Source: Bacteroidia bacterium
Lineage (GTDB): Bacteria > Bacteroidota > Bacteroidia > Bacteroidales > F082
Assembly (NCBI GenBank): GCA_021287165.1
Contig: JAJTAY010000022.1
Coordinates: 1-64,000 of the forward strand
Length of the DNA: 64,000 nt
Direction: 5' to 3'
The notes under the pieces were generated by a model that had not been told where the DNA came from, ran no database searches, and saw only the letters and a program-made list of their open reading frames with translations. The translations under genes and the position numbers were made by a program. Every line of letters starts with the position of its first letter. The first letter of the stretch is position 1. Shown one piece after another: positions 1 through 10,379 of the stretch.

Positions 1-245
1 GAATAAACTGCGTGTGCTTGCGGCTCAAACGCTCAACATTTATCCACAGAATACTTTCTAAGTCTTTCAGGCGGAAAGAAGCCAAGCCTGATTTGCGGGC
101 AACAGCCAAAGCCAGGGCAGGGAACAAAACGAGGATACCCAGATTGAATTCATTTTTCCCCCTGAAGCCTGAACCTGCCTTTTCAGCAGCTGCCGGTGCG
201 TTGTAAGCTGCTGCCGTTTTAGTCAAAATGTTTCCTTTCGGTCAT
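1..245 (-). pseudogene. Unrecognised N-terminal fragment inside left repeat, frame broken after start
   Basis: The ATG at 243-245 that matches the start used in the right copy runs into a stop after eight codons, because this copy has one extra base. A TTG at 224-226, preceded by an AGGA-like run, would reopen the frame, which then continues to the window edge. The encoded peptide has an Ala-rich, basic start, then a hydrophobic run (GILVLFPALALAV) that could be a membrane segment, then a charged part. I do not recognise the family. It could be an intact gene with a TTG start continuing left, or a decayed fragment. The sequence to the left would decide. Confidence 0.35.
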
Positions 246-326
246 TGTATTGTTGTTTAGAATACACGTTAATACCACTCGAGGGCAAAATCACATCGAA
301 AATTTTAAGGAATTTTTAAAATATTT
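1..326. repeat. Direct repeat, left copy (about 326 bp, may extend beyond window)
   Basis: This stretch matches 3106-3430 in the same orientation with scattered substitutions and one single-base indel. The match begins at the first base of the window, so the true left boundary may lie outside. It ends abruptly near base 326, in an AT-rich run. The two copies flank about 2.8 kb holding a type IX cargo gene and a broken lipoprotein gene. Each copy holds an open reading frame on the minus strand starting about 80 bases inside its right end. I see no terminal inverted repeats and no transposase, so it is a duplicated chromosomal segment rather than a recognisable insertion sequence. Confidence 0.9.
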
Positions 327-490
327 ATGAAGGTAATGATAGTGTGTCTGTTAAATAGAAGATGTGTTTTCAGGAAGATGCCTTATGTAGCCTGAGAGCA
401 TTTTTTTTGTGTTCTTTCAACTAAACCAGCATCGAATTCAACCCACTTGATAAAACAAAAACCCGACACTTGATGCCAAGTATCCCTAAT

Positions 491-1948
491 TTAGTATTTT
501 ATCCATTTTCCAGACTCATTTAAGCCGTAATCAGAGGTAATTTTAAAGATGTATGTGCCTTTGTTTAGCGAGGATGTATTTATAAGGTGTTCAGGGCCAT
601 GCAAAACTTTTTCAAGAACCGGCCTGCCCTGCGCATCAAAAAGATTGAATCTTGCAGCAGGATGTTGCACCGCAATACGGATGTGCATATCATCCCCTCC
701 GGGATTTGGATAGATCAAAGTCTCTCTCATCTGAAATTCAGATGGCTTGTCAACACTTGATATTAATCCTTCATTATCGAGTTTGAGAAGTATTATGCCT
801 GTTTGTTGATCTGCATTGTTATGATAATCATATCGCCATCCGCCAATTAAACATCCCCCATCTTTTGTTGAAATGATTTTTCCCATCACATAATAAGCAT
901 CCCCTCCATAAAAGCGCTCCCATCTCAAATTGAGCATACTATCCAATTGTAATAATACAAACCATGATGGTTGATGGGCAAAAAGTGGATTTTGTATGTT
1001 TAAATTTCTGGTAAACCCAACATAAACAGTATCCTTATGTTTAAGATCGATATTTTGAACAAATGCAGGAAAATCAACTGTATCGCTTTTGTTCCACCAC
1101 TTCACCAACCTGTTTGTTGTATCCACAGGATGATACTGTTTACCAACAACAATAGTATAGGGATTCGGGCCACGAATATCTTTGCATGAAAAATAAAAAC
1201 TAGTATCTGTATCCCATTTAAATCCAAAGCTAGATGTAAAATATGGCTCGATAGGATATGTGCCAATTATATTATATGAATCGTCAATTATCTCATATCT
1301 TCGCTTCAAGAGGTTAAATGTCCATAGCCGATTGTTATTCATAGGTTTCATTAGTTGATAAAAGCCGTCAGTTTGTTTAACATCCATTTCAATAAAATTT
1401 AAACTATCAAATGAAGGTGAAAAGACAAACAGATATTGAGTATAAAACAAATTTCCCGGTTTTCGGTAGGCTCCGGTAAGATAAGTTTTGTCATGTGTCC
1501 TTGTAATGTGACCTAACCCATGAGAATCATACTCCGCAGGGAAACGAAATATTTTATCCGTCCCACCATGCAGCGAAATATGAATACCTGATTTTACGAA
1601 CCTGGAATTGCTGAATTTATGAAAACTATGAACTTTAGCTAAGATGCTTTCATTGTCTTCTATAACACCACGAAAGTGTACATCCCTGTCTTCTATATCC
1701 AAAACACTTTGTTCAATTATTTCTCCAAAAGAATTTAATCTCATATTTATTGAAGATCCAATTAAGAAATTGTTTGCCGGATATTTGCTATATCCTAAAT
1801 AAATATCCCCGTTGGTGAGTTCATAGATATCACAGAAATACTCGTGCATTGGGGTGTCGAGAAGCTTCATCCATGTGTTTTGAGAGTAAGATAAAATTGG
1901 AGCAAAAAATACTATGAGAATTGTGGCAACTTTTTTCATAAGAGTCAT
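491..1948 (-). CDS. Secreted protein with type IX secretion C-terminal sorting domain
   Basis: The 485-residue protein starts with a signal peptide (core LIVFFAPILSYSQ). An ATG three codons further in (1939) is an equally good start. The body has repeated hydrophobic strand patterns and a segment (WERFYGGDAYYV...STKDGGCLIGG) like the beta-propeller repeats of many Bacteroidota surface proteins. The last 75 residues form a type A type IX sorting domain: an IYPNPG opening, a FNLFDAQGRPV strand and a KGTYIFKI ending. Export through the outer membrane and attachment to or release from the surface follow from the family. Ligand or enzymatic activity is not apparent. The gene is visibly AT-richer than its neighbours and lies between two direct repeats, which hints at separate acquisition or relaxed selection. 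Confidence 0.8.
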   Translation of the reverse strand: MTLMKKVATILIVFFAPILSYSQNTWMKLLDTPMHEYFCDIYELTNGDIYLGYSKYPANNFLIGSSINMRLNSFGEIIEQSVLDIEDRDVHFRGVIEDNESILAKVHSFHKFSNSRFVKSGIHISLHGGTDKIFRFPAEYDSHGLGHITRTHDKTYLTGAYRKPGNLFYTQYLFVFSPSFDSLNFIEMDVKQTDGFYQLMKPMNNNRLWTFNLLKRRYEIIDDSYNIIGTYPIEPYFTSSFGFKWDTDTSFYFSCKDIRGPNPYTIVVGKQYHPVDTTNRLVKWWNKSDTVDFPAFVQNIDLKHKDTVYVGFTRNLNIQNPLFAHQPSWFVLLQLDSMLNLRWERFYGGDAYYVMGKIISTKDGGCLIGGWRYDYHNNADQQTGIILLKLDNEGLISSVDKPSEFQMRETLIYPNPGGDDMHIRIAVQHPAARFNLFDAQGRPVLEKVLHGPEHLINTSSLNKGTYIFKITSDYGLNESGKWIKY

Positions 1949-2013
1949 TTCTAATGGCTACAACTGGGCGTGTAAATTTATCATTCAAAACTTTTTACCA
2001 GGAAATTGATATG

Positions 2014-2975
2014 CTAATCTGTGTAAGGCAAAGGTATTTTAACACCATAAGTTACTTTATAATTATGAAAATACCGCTGCATTCCAACCCATGGTATAAG
2101 GTCGTCTGTTATCTCCACATGTGAGAACTCTTTTCCCTGTGGTCTAAGACCTTCGTTGTAGTTGTTGATAATCATATGCGACTGCAAAAGATAATAGTTA
2201 AGTGTGTCTGCTGTGAGGCAATTTTGGGCAGGATAATTCCAGCCCAGATATAGCCTTTGGTTGAAGTAGAAGCCATCGGTATACCTTGTGGTGAGGTTAA
2301 TAAACACATATGGTTCGGCGTATTGTACTACGGGGTAATTTAGTTTTCTCTGCATTTCGTCCGAGGCATCCGAAACGCCTAGCATGGTACCTTTGCATTT
2401 TCCTGCTGGTGGTTGTCCGTGGTGCTGGCCCAGAGTGCCCCACTCCAATCGTCTCCAGCCTTGAAAGGCAGGTATAATCCTGCAATCAGGTTTAAACCAT
2501 AGACGGCTGTCATGCTCAAATGAGCCGTGTTGCCCTGGATGCTGTCGATGCGCAAGTCGGCCAGTTTGAGAAAGTTTTCAGCGCCTTCCATCTGCAACAT
2601 GGCTTGGATGATGTCAGTTTTCATGTTGTTGTAAAGTGCTGCCAAATGACTAAGGCTGGCCAATCCATTGCTTAGGTACAAGGTGTAGGTGTATTGCTGA
2701 AGCTCGAATGATGCATACCATTGGTCGGCCCTCGCATTACGGTAATTAAGCAGGGCTTCGGCATACCAAACTGCTGAGTCAATTGACAGGCTTTCGCCTG
2801 ATTTATAGTTGTTTGTAATTTTCGTTTCAATGGTCTGCAACATTTTAACCAGCTGCTGAGCGTTATTGTCGGTTCCGGTCAGTGTTGGCGATTCAAGGGT
2901 TTTATTGCAAGATGTGTTTAAACCCAGCATTAAAATTGCTGTGTAAAGTGGAAATTTTAGGAGTTGATGTTTCAT
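2014..2975 (-). pseudogene. Frameshifted lipoprotein gene
   Basis: Translation from ATG 2975 gives a lipoprotein signal with lipobox LNTSC (Cys at residue 23). The body is mostly helical and contains ALLNYRNARADQWYASFELQ and FLKLADLRIDSIQ. This frame stops at 2379. A second minus-strand frame covers 2448-2014 and carries on with good protein-like sequence (PYVFINLTTRYTDGFYFNQR) to a stop at 2014. The offset fits loss of one base near the AAAGG run at 2390-2395, after which the text would read ENAK-GTMLGV. The full product would be about 320 residues. It could be a true pseudogene or an assembly or sequencing error. Function is unknown; I do not recognise the family. Confidence 0.65.
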
Positions 2976-3052
2976 TGGATATTTTATTGAATTATAACAA
3001 GGGCAACAAGAGCTTATTAAAGGCGGCTTCGGCATGTTGTAAGCGGCCCACC

Positions 3053-3349
3053 TCAGTCGAACGTATTCTTTCCCAGCCGGAAAATATGCTTAGTGGTGCA
3101 AAAGGGAATAAACTGCGTGTGCTTGCGGCTCAAACGCTCAACATTTATCCACAGAATACTTTCTAAGTCTTTCAGGCGGAAAGAAGCTAAGCCTGATTTG
3201 CGGGCAACAGCCAAAGCCCGGGCAGGGAACAAAACGAGGGTAGCTAAATGGATCTCGTTTTCTCCCCTGAAGCGTGAACCTGCCTTTTCAGCAGCTGCCG
3301 GTGCATGGTAAGCAGCTGCCGTTTTAGTCAAAAGTTTCCTTTCGGTCAT
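3053..3349 (-). pseudogene. Unrecognised 98-residue reading frame inside right repeat (probable fragment)
   Basis: This is the intact-start version of the frame seen in the left repeat. It opens with ATG 3349 (MTERKLLTKT), has the same Ala-rich start and a weakened hydrophobic run, where one Ala of the left copy is Arg here, then diverges from the left copy's flank and stops at 3053. A charged residue in the hydrophobic run and a short arbitrary end suggest a decaying duplicate N terminus rather than a functional small protein. No family recognised. It lies 78 bases upstream of the broken lipoprotein gene on the same strand. Confidence 0.35.
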
Positions 3350-3430
3350 TCAATTGTTGTTTAAAACACACATTAATACCACTCGAGGGCAAAATCACAT
3401 CGAAAATTTTAAGGAATTTTTAAAATATTT
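3106..3430. repeat. Direct repeat, right copy
   Basis: This is the second copy of the repeat at 1-326. It is one base shorter because the left copy carries an extra base near 229. Conservation extends through a non-coding AT-rich tail (aattttaaggaattttta at the right end), so the duplication copied promoter or leader DNA along with the coding start. From 3431 to 3661 no gene is apparent, only short frames and a small hairpin (TGCATT-caac-AATGCA at 3644-3659). Confidence 0.9.
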
Positions 3431-3661
3431 TTCAGAGCGTTGATAATGAACGTCTTGCAAATGCTAAAAATCCAGCCTTGTTGCCGGCCCCAGGCCAAAA
3501 CGTACTGAAGCCGGGCGCGGCTTGCAGGGAGATTTCTGGAAAAATATGAGTATGTAAAAAGGGAGATCTCACCCAGTGAAACAGAAATAATTGGTAATGG
3601 AAGATAACCTCAAGGAAAAGCATCGTTGATGGCGATTCTACCTTGCATTCAACAATGCATT

Positions 3662-3691
3662 AAAAAAGCCTCCTGTAAAGGGGGCTTTTTT
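3662..3691. terminator. Bidirectional rho-independent terminator downstream of atpC
   Basis: Twelve-base-pair stem (3662-3673 with 3680-3691, one G-T pair), six-base loop, with A-run and T-run at the two ends, so it can act on both strands. It lies 38 bases past the atpC stop and closes the atpDC unit. Confidence 0.85.
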
Positions 3692-3728
3692 GTATCGTGT
3701 GCCTGTCTGAATTTCAGAAAGAAAAATT

Positions 3729-3968
3729 TCAGTCGGCCAGCACAATGATTTTGTTCTTTTTCACTTCGAGCACTCCGCCTTTGATTTCGAAGTATTCGGT
3801 GGATTTATCAGCCGACGAAACCACTTTCACCCGACCTTTGCCTAAGGCGGCAATCATGGGGGCGTGGTTGTTCAGTATTTCGAAAAGTCCATCCAGGCCG
3901 GGCAGTTGCACCAGTTGCACTTCGCCGGAAAAGATGGTGGTTTCGGGGGTGATGATTTCCAGTTTCAT
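3729..3968 (-). CDS. atpC: F1Fo ATP synthase epsilon subunit (short form)
   Basis: This 79-residue protein is the N-terminal beta-sandwich of the epsilon subunit, with the family hallmarks ITPETTIFSGEV near the start and GLFEILNNHAPMIAALGKG in the middle. The C-terminal two-helix domain that gives regulatory inhibition in E. coli (about 135 residues in total there) is absent, as is common in Bacteroidota. It lies 17 bases after atpD on the same strand and is almost certainly co-transcribed. It would sit in the central stalk with gamma and the c-ring. A strong terminator follows. Confidence 0.93.
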   Translation of the reverse strand: MKLEIITPETTIFSGEVQLVQLPGLDGLFEILNNHAPMIAALGKGRVKVVSSADKSTEYFEIKGGVLEVKKNKIIVLAD

Positions 3969-3985
3969 GGCTTGCGGCTCGGTGT

Positions 3986-5578
<1,593 letters not shown>

Positions 5579-5606
5579 CTATATTTCAGCCTGTTGTTAG
5601 GATTTT

Positions 5607-6224
5607 TTACAATCCTTTGAGAAATCTGCGTTCAAAAAGCAGCAGCCAAAGCACCCCTGTGGTAATGGAGGCATCGGCTATGTTGAACACGGGCCGGAAG
5701 AAGATGAAATAATCATCGGGGCCGAAGATGAAACCGGGCATCCATGCAGGGGCCTGCGCCTTTTGGATCATGATGATGGGGAAGTAAAACATATCCACCA
5801 CGTGGCCGTGAAGAAAACCGGCATAACCGCCTCCTTCGGGCATAAAGGTGGCCACGGTGTGCCAGCTGCTTTCGGAAAAGATGAGGCCGTAGAACATGCT
5901 GTCGATGATATTGCCAAGCGCTCCGGCCAGAATGAGGGAAATTCCGAGCAAGGGGCCGAAAGCGGTTTGCCTGCGCGTCAGCTTCCAGAGGTAGATGCCT
6001 ATGGCGATGGCTGCCGCGATGCGGAAGAGGCTGAGGGCCAGCTTACCCCACTCGCCGGCAAACTGCAGTCCGAAGGCCATGCCCGGGTTTTCTGTAAAAT
6101 GAAGTACAAACCAGTTTCCGGCCACGTTAATTTCCTGGCCGATGGTCATGGTGAGCTTGATATAGAATTTGAGTGCCTGATCAAGGAGCAGCACAAGAAA
6201 GATGATGAGAATCGGTTTTTTCAT
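5607..6224 (-). CDS. lspA: Lipoprotein signal peptidase (signal peptidase II)
   Basis: This inner-membrane aspartyl protease cleaves the signal peptide from prolipoproteins ahead of the lipid-modified cysteine. Four hydrophobic segments are visible. The two catalytic aspartates lie in GNIIDSMFYG (about residue 110) and FNIADASITTG (about 185). At 205 residues it is longer than the 160-residue proteobacterial form. The extra 35-40 residues lie between the two Asp motifs, as in other Bacteroidota. It lies between dksA-like and atpD on the same strand and may be transcribed with the upstream dksA-like gene, although a GC-rich hairpin separates them. Confidence 0.95.
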   Translation of the reverse strand: MKKPILIIFLVLLLDQALKFYIKLTMTIGQEINVAGNWFVLHFTENPGMAFGLQFAGEWGKLALSLFRIAAAIAIGIYLWKLTRRQTAFGPLLGISLILAGALGNIIDSMFYGLIFSESSWHTVATFMPEGGGYAGFLHGHVVDMFYFPIIMIQKAQAPAWMPGFIFGPDDYFIFFRPVFNIADASITTGVLWLLLFERRFLKGL

Positions 6225-6253
6225 GCTATTTTATGGCAATACAGTAAACTAAA

Positions 6254-6276
6254 CCCCGGCCATTGGCTGACCGGGG
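6254..6276 (-). terminator. GC hairpin between dksA-like gene and lspA, possible terminator
   Basis: CCCCGG at 6254-6259 pairs with CCGGGG at 6271-6276. On the minus strand it is followed by a short T-rich run (TTTAGTTT). The stem is only six pairs and the tail is broken, so it may be an attenuator or only partial terminator. Confidence 0.4.
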
Positions 6277-6309
6277 AGTTGAGTATCACATCTTTTGGGG
6301 CCAACAATA

Positions 6310-6723
6310 TCACTTGCTGCCCTGCTGAAGTTTGGCTTCGATGCTAAGTGTGGCGTGGGGCACAATACGCAGGCGCTCTTTGGCGATGAGTTTACCTGTT
6401 GCGCGGCATACGCCGTAGGTTTTGTTTTCGATGCGGATGAGCGCATTTTCCAGATTTTGAATGAACTTCTGCTGACGGGCAGCCAAACGTCCGTTCTCTT
6501 CTTTCGAAAGCACCTGATAGCCTTCTTCGAGCACTTTAAAGGTAGGCGATGTATCGTTGGTGCCATTCTCACCATCGGCGGTGAGGGCTTCGGTAAGCAA
6601 TTTCAGGTCAGCCCGGGCTTTTTCGAGCTTCTTTAATATGATTTCCTTGAATTCTTCCAGTTCCTCATCCGAGTAGCGGGTTCTGTTCACCTCAGCCTGC
6701 TCGATTTTTTCGTTCTCTTTCAT
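6310..6723 (-). CDS. TraR/DksA family transcriptional regulator, zinc site degenerate
   Basis: DksA-type proteins enter the RNA polymerase secondary channel and alter promoter response, classically together with ppGpp. This 137-residue protein has the long N-terminal coiled-coil (about residues 20-100) and the short C-terminal domain (YGVCRATGKLIAKERL, then PHATLSIEAK). Only one of the four zinc-binding cysteines of E. coli DksA is present; the others are replaced by Thr, Thr/Leu and Glu. This is typical of the Bacteroidota branch and suggests a metal-free fold. It lies 104 bases downstream of ileS on the same strand, with lspA following. Confidence 0.88.
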   Translation of the reverse strand: MKENEKIEQAEVNRTRYSDEELEEFKEIILKKLEKARADLKLLTEALTADGENGTNDTSPTFKVLEEGYQVLSKEENGRLAARQQKFIQNLENALIRIENKTYGVCRATGKLIAKERLRIVPHATLSIEAKLQQGSK

Positions 6724-6827
6724 TACGGTAAGTGTTATGTTCCTTCAACTTTATGAACGCCGATTCATCACGTGAATCCGGTATAAATTTAAAGCATTTT
6801 AAAATACTTCGCTATAAAATTGGCAGC

Positions 6828-9800
6828 TTATCCTTCGATTTTCTGAATGGATATCCTGGCGCTGATATCGTCGGTGAGTTCGGTTTCGAAAACATCGCTG
6901 CCTTTCAGCTCCGGTGTCCATTCAACTTTCGACAGGGTTTCGGCGCTCACATAATCGATGCATTCATTCACCGCTTCGGCCAGCTCATGAGGTCCGTCGA
7001 CGTTCAACACAATATGATCGGTCACTTCGAAGCCGCGATCCTTACGCAGGTTTTGTACACGGTTCACCAGTTCGCGCGCAAGACCTTCACGATACAGCTC
7101 AGGGCTGATGTTCATGTCCAGCGCAACGGTGAGCCCATCGGCAGTGGCCACCGTCCAGCCCGGGATGTCTTCGGTGATGATTTCCACATCGGCCAGCTCC
7201 AGTTCAACCTGCTGATAATCTATGTCAAGCAGCAGTCTGCCACTTTGCTCAAGGGTGCGGATATCGTATTGCGAAAGGCCAGCCAGCCTTACGGAAATGT
7301 CTTTCATCAGTTTGCCGTAGCGCGGCCCCAGCGTCTTGAAGTTGGGCTTTACCTTCTTGATCAGCACACTGTTGTCGGCTTCCAGATAAACGGCTTCCTT
7401 AACATTGACCTCTGATAGAATGAGGTTTTCCACGGCCTTGAGCTGCTGCTTCATTTTGTCGTCGGCCACCGGAATCATGATGGTTTCCAGCGGCTGACGT
7501 ACCCTGATATTGGCTTTTTTTCGCAGCGACAGGATCATCGACGAGAAATGCTGTGCCATGGCCATGCGGTCTTCCAGGTCGCGATTGATGAGGGCTGCAT
7601 TGGCTTTCGGAAAGTCAGTCATGTGCACCGACAGGGAGGCGTTGCGCTTCGAAACCTCGTTGAGGTCGCGGTAGAGCTGTTCCGCGAAAAAGGGTGCGAT
7701 GGGCGCAGCCAGCATGGCGATGGTTTCCAGACAAGTATAGAGGGTCTGATAGGCCGAGATCTTGTCGGTGCTGTATTGTCCTTTCCAGAAACGGCGGCGT
7801 GAAAGCCGCACATACCAATTGCTGAGGTTTTCGTCCACAAAGTCCTGAATGGCTCTGCCGGCACGGGTTGGCTCGTACTGGGCATAAGCTTCATCAACGG
7901 TTTTGATCAGCGTATTGAGCGAGGAGAGAATCCAGCGGTCGATTTCGGGGCGCTCTTCGTGCGGCACTTCGGCTTCGCTGTAGTTGAAGCCGTCGATGTT
8001 GGCATAGAGTGCAAAGAAGGCGTAGGTGTTGTAGAGCGTTCCGAAAAATTTTCGACGCACTTCGTCGAGACCGCTAAGGTCGAACTTCAGGTTGTCCCAG
8101 GGCTGCGAGTTGGTGATCATGTACCAGCGGGTGGCGTCGGGGCCGTATTTTTCGATCGTTTCGAAGGGGTCGACGGCGTTGCCCAGGCGTTTCGACATCT
8201 TATTGCCGTTTTTGTCGAGCACCAGTCCGTTGGAAACCACCGTTTTAAAGGCAACCGAGTCGAACAGCATTACGGCTATGGCATGCAGGGTAAAAAACCA
8301 GCCACGGGTTTGATCTACGCCTTCGGCAATGAAGTCGGCCGGGAAATACCGGTGGAAATCTGCTGCAGCTTCGAACGGGTAGTGAAACTGAGCATAGGGC
8401 ATGGCACCCGAGTCGAACCAAACGTCGATGAGGTCGGGCTCGCGGTACATGGGTTTGCCCGAGGGCGAGCGCAAAATCACGCGGTCAACATAAGGCCTGT
8501 GCAGGTCGAAAAGGTTGTAGTTGGCTTCGCTGTTGTCGCCTTCTGCAAAGGTTTCCAGCGGATTGCCGTCCATCAGTCCATGGGCCACCGATTCGGCTAT
8601 GGCTTGTTTCAGTTCGGCTACGGAGCCTATGCAGCGTTGTTCGGTTTTGTCTTCGGTGGCCCAGATAGGCAGAGGCACACCCCAGAAACGCGAACGCGAG
8701 AGGTTCCAGTCCACTAAGTTTTCGAGCCAGTTGCCAAAGCGTCCTTCACCGGTGGCTTTGGGTTTCCAGTTGATGCTGCCGTTGAGTTCGAGCATACGTT
8801 CGCGGAAGGCCGTGGTGCGGATAAACCAGCTGTCGAGCGGATAGTAGAGCACAGGTTTGTCGGTGCGCCAGCAGTGAGGATAGCTGTGCACATATTTTTC
8901 GATACGGAAGGCCTTACCGTCTTTTTTGAGCATTACCGAAAGATCCACGTCGAGGGTGGGGGCATCGGCAGCGAGGGTGGCATCGTATTCGTTCTTCACA
9001 TAACGGCCTGCATATTCGGAATAGGTTGCCGTGTTTACGTATTCCGCAACAAAAGCGGAGTCTAGGTCGTCGATGCGGTAGAAACGGCCCTGCAGGTCAA
9101 CCATAGGGCGTTTTTGTCCGTCGCGGTCGATGAGCAGCAGGGGCACAATGTCCGTGGCTTTGGCCACGCGATCGTCGTCGGCGCCAAAGGTGGGAGCGAT
9201 GTGCACAATGCCGGTACCATCGCCGGTGGTAACGAAGTCGCCGGTGATCACCCTGAAGGCGTCGCCCATGGGTTTTACCCAGGGGATGAGCTGGTGGTAG
9301 CGCAGGCCTTCGAGCCAGCTGCCTTTCACGGTTTGCAGGATGCTGTAGGGAATTTTCTTGTCGCCGGGCTTGTAATCGTCGAAGCCGGTGTCGGCCATTT
9401 TCTCGTCGAAATAGTTGTGCACCAGGTCGTTGGCCAAAATTACCCTTACGGGTTGACCGGTATATGGGTTAAAGGTTCGTACTACGGCGTAGTCGATATC
9501 AGGCCCCACGGCCAGGGCTGTGTTGGAGGGCAGTGTCCAGGGTGTGGTGGTCCAGGCCAGAATGTAAGTGGGCAATTCGGGCAGGGGCAGGTTGTTGAGC
9601 CGCTCATCGGGGAGCAGGGCAAATTGCGCGGTGATGGAGGTATCTTTCACATCGCGGTAGCAGCCGGGTTGGTTGAGCTCGTGGGTGCTAAGGCCCGTTC
9701 CCGCCGCAGGCGAGTATGGCTGAATGGTGTAGCCTTTGTAAAGCAGTCCCTTTTCGTAGAGTTTTGACAGGAGATACCAGACGGTTTCGATGTATTTGTT

Positions 9801-10262
9801 GTCGAAGGTGATATAAGGGTTATCCAGATCCACCCAATAGCCCATCATGCGCGTAAGCTCGTCCCAAAGGTCTTTGTATTTCATCACCTCCGAGCGACAG
9901 GCTTTGTTGTAGTCTTCCACGCTGATGGTTTTGCCGATATCTTCCTTGGTGATGCCCAGGCTTTTTTCTACGCCGATTTCAACAGGCAGCCCATGGGTGT
10001 CCCATCCGGCCTTGCGCTCCACAAACCTTCCTTTTTGTGTCTGGTAGCGGCAGAAAATGTCTTTAATTGCACGCGCCATCACATGGTGTATGCCCGGAAC
10101 GCCGTTGGCCGAAGGGGGTCCTTCGTAAAACACGAAAGGCTCACCGTTTTTACGGTTTTCGAGCGACTTGCGGAATATGTCGTTTTCTTCCCACCAGGTG
10201 CGCATCTCCTTGCCCGTCTGGTTGAGGTCGAGTTGGCGGTATTCTCTGTATTTCAGCGTCAT
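6828..10262 (-). CDS. ileS: Isoleucine--tRNA ligase
   Basis: Class I synthetase charging tRNA-Ile. The 1144-residue protein shows the HIGH-type motif (GIHHVMAR, about residue 57), the CP1 editing domain with TTPWTLPSNTALAVGPD (about 240), the KMSKR loop at about residue 688, the anticodon-binding domain, and a long C-terminal region with beta-rich repeats, in the size range of the eukaryote-like IleS type. The start is ATG 10262; an upstream TAnnTTTG box agrees. Eukaryote-like IleS enzymes are often less sensitive to mupirocin; whether that holds here is inference only. Confidence 0.97.
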   Translation of the reverse strand: MTLKYREYRQLDLNQTGKEMRTWWEENDIFRKSLENRKNGEPFVFYEGPPSANGVPGIHHVMARAIKDIFCRYQTQKGRFVERKAGWDTHGLPVEIGVEKSLGITKEDIGKTISVEDYNKACRSEVMKYKDLWDELTRMMGYWVDLDNPYITFDNKYIETVWYLLSKLYEKGLLYKGYTIQPYSPAAGTGLSTHELNQPGCYRDVKDTSITAQFALLPDERLNNLPLPELPTYILAWTTTPWTLPSNTALAVGPDIDYAVVRTFNPYTGQPVRVILANDLVHNYFDEKMADTGFDDYKPGDKKIPYSILQTVKGSWLEGLRYHQLIPWVKPMGDAFRVITGDFVTTGDGTGIVHIAPTFGADDDRVAKATDIVPLLLIDRDGQKRPMVDLQGRFYRIDDLDSAFVAEYVNTATYSEYAGRYVKNEYDATLAADAPTLDVDLSVMLKKDGKAFRIEKYVHSYPHCWRTDKPVLYYPLDSWFIRTTAFRERMLELNGSINWKPKATGEGRFGNWLENLVDWNLSRSRFWGVPLPIWATEDKTEQRCIGSVAELKQAIAESVAHGLMDGNPLETFAEGDNSEANYNLFDLHRPYVDRVILRSPSGKPMYREPDLIDVWFDSGAMPYAQFHYPFEAAADFHRYFPADFIAEGVDQTRGWFFTLHAIAVMLFDSVAFKTVVSNGLVLDKNGNKMSKRLGNAVDPFETIEKYGPDATRWYMITNSQPWDNLKFDLSGLDEVRRKFFGTLYNTYAFFALYANIDGFNYSEAEVPHEERPEIDRWILSSLNTLIKTVDEAYAQYEPTRAGRAIQDFVDENLSNWYVRLSRRRFWKGQYSTDKISAYQTLYTCLETIAMLAAPIAPFFAEQLYRDLNEVSKRNASLSVHMTDFPKANAALINRDLEDRMAMAQHFSSMILSLRKKANIRVRQPLETIMIPVADDKMKQQLKAVENLILSEVNVKEAVYLEADNSVLIKKVKPNFKTLGPRYGKLMKDISVRLAGLSQYDIRTLEQSGRLLLDIDYQQVELELADVEIITEDIPGWTVATADGLTVALDMNISPELYREGLARELVNRVQNLRKDRGFEVTDHIVLNVDGPHELAEAVNECIDYVSAETLSKVEWTPELKGSDVFETELTDDISARISIQKIEG

Positions 10263-10305
10263 CGGCTGTCAAGTTTTAGCTGGATAGGTTTGCGGAAATT
10301 GGCTG

Positions 10306-10313
10306 CAAATGTA
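10306..10313 (-). promoter_or_regulatory. -7 box (TACATTTG) for ileS
   Basis: Exact TAnnTTTG match 43 bases upstream of the ileS ATG on the minus strand. No convincing -33 box is seen. Confidence 0.55.
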
Positions 10314-10315
10314 TG

Positions 10316-10338
10316 AAAAAAGCCTGTTTCCGGGCTTT
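10316..10338 (-). terminator. Probable terminator after the pseudouridine synthase gene
   Basis: On the minus strand AAAGCC (10338-10333) pairs with GGCTTT (10324-10319) and is followed by further T residues. It lies 42 bases after the gene that stops at 10380. The stem is only six pairs, hence moderate confidence. Confidence 0.5.
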
Positions 10339-10379
10339 GGGAAATGCGCGGTAAGGCTTTATTGAAGTAGTGTTAAGGT

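Noticed and set aside
1..3430. Insertion sequence or composite transposon bounded by the direct repeats
   Set aside because: No transposase, no terminal inverted repeats and no target-site duplication are visible in either copy.
3431..3661. Short reading frame on the minus strand between the right repeat and the atpC terminator
   Set aside because: No start signal, no promoter box and no protein-like composition; it ends in unrelated sequence.
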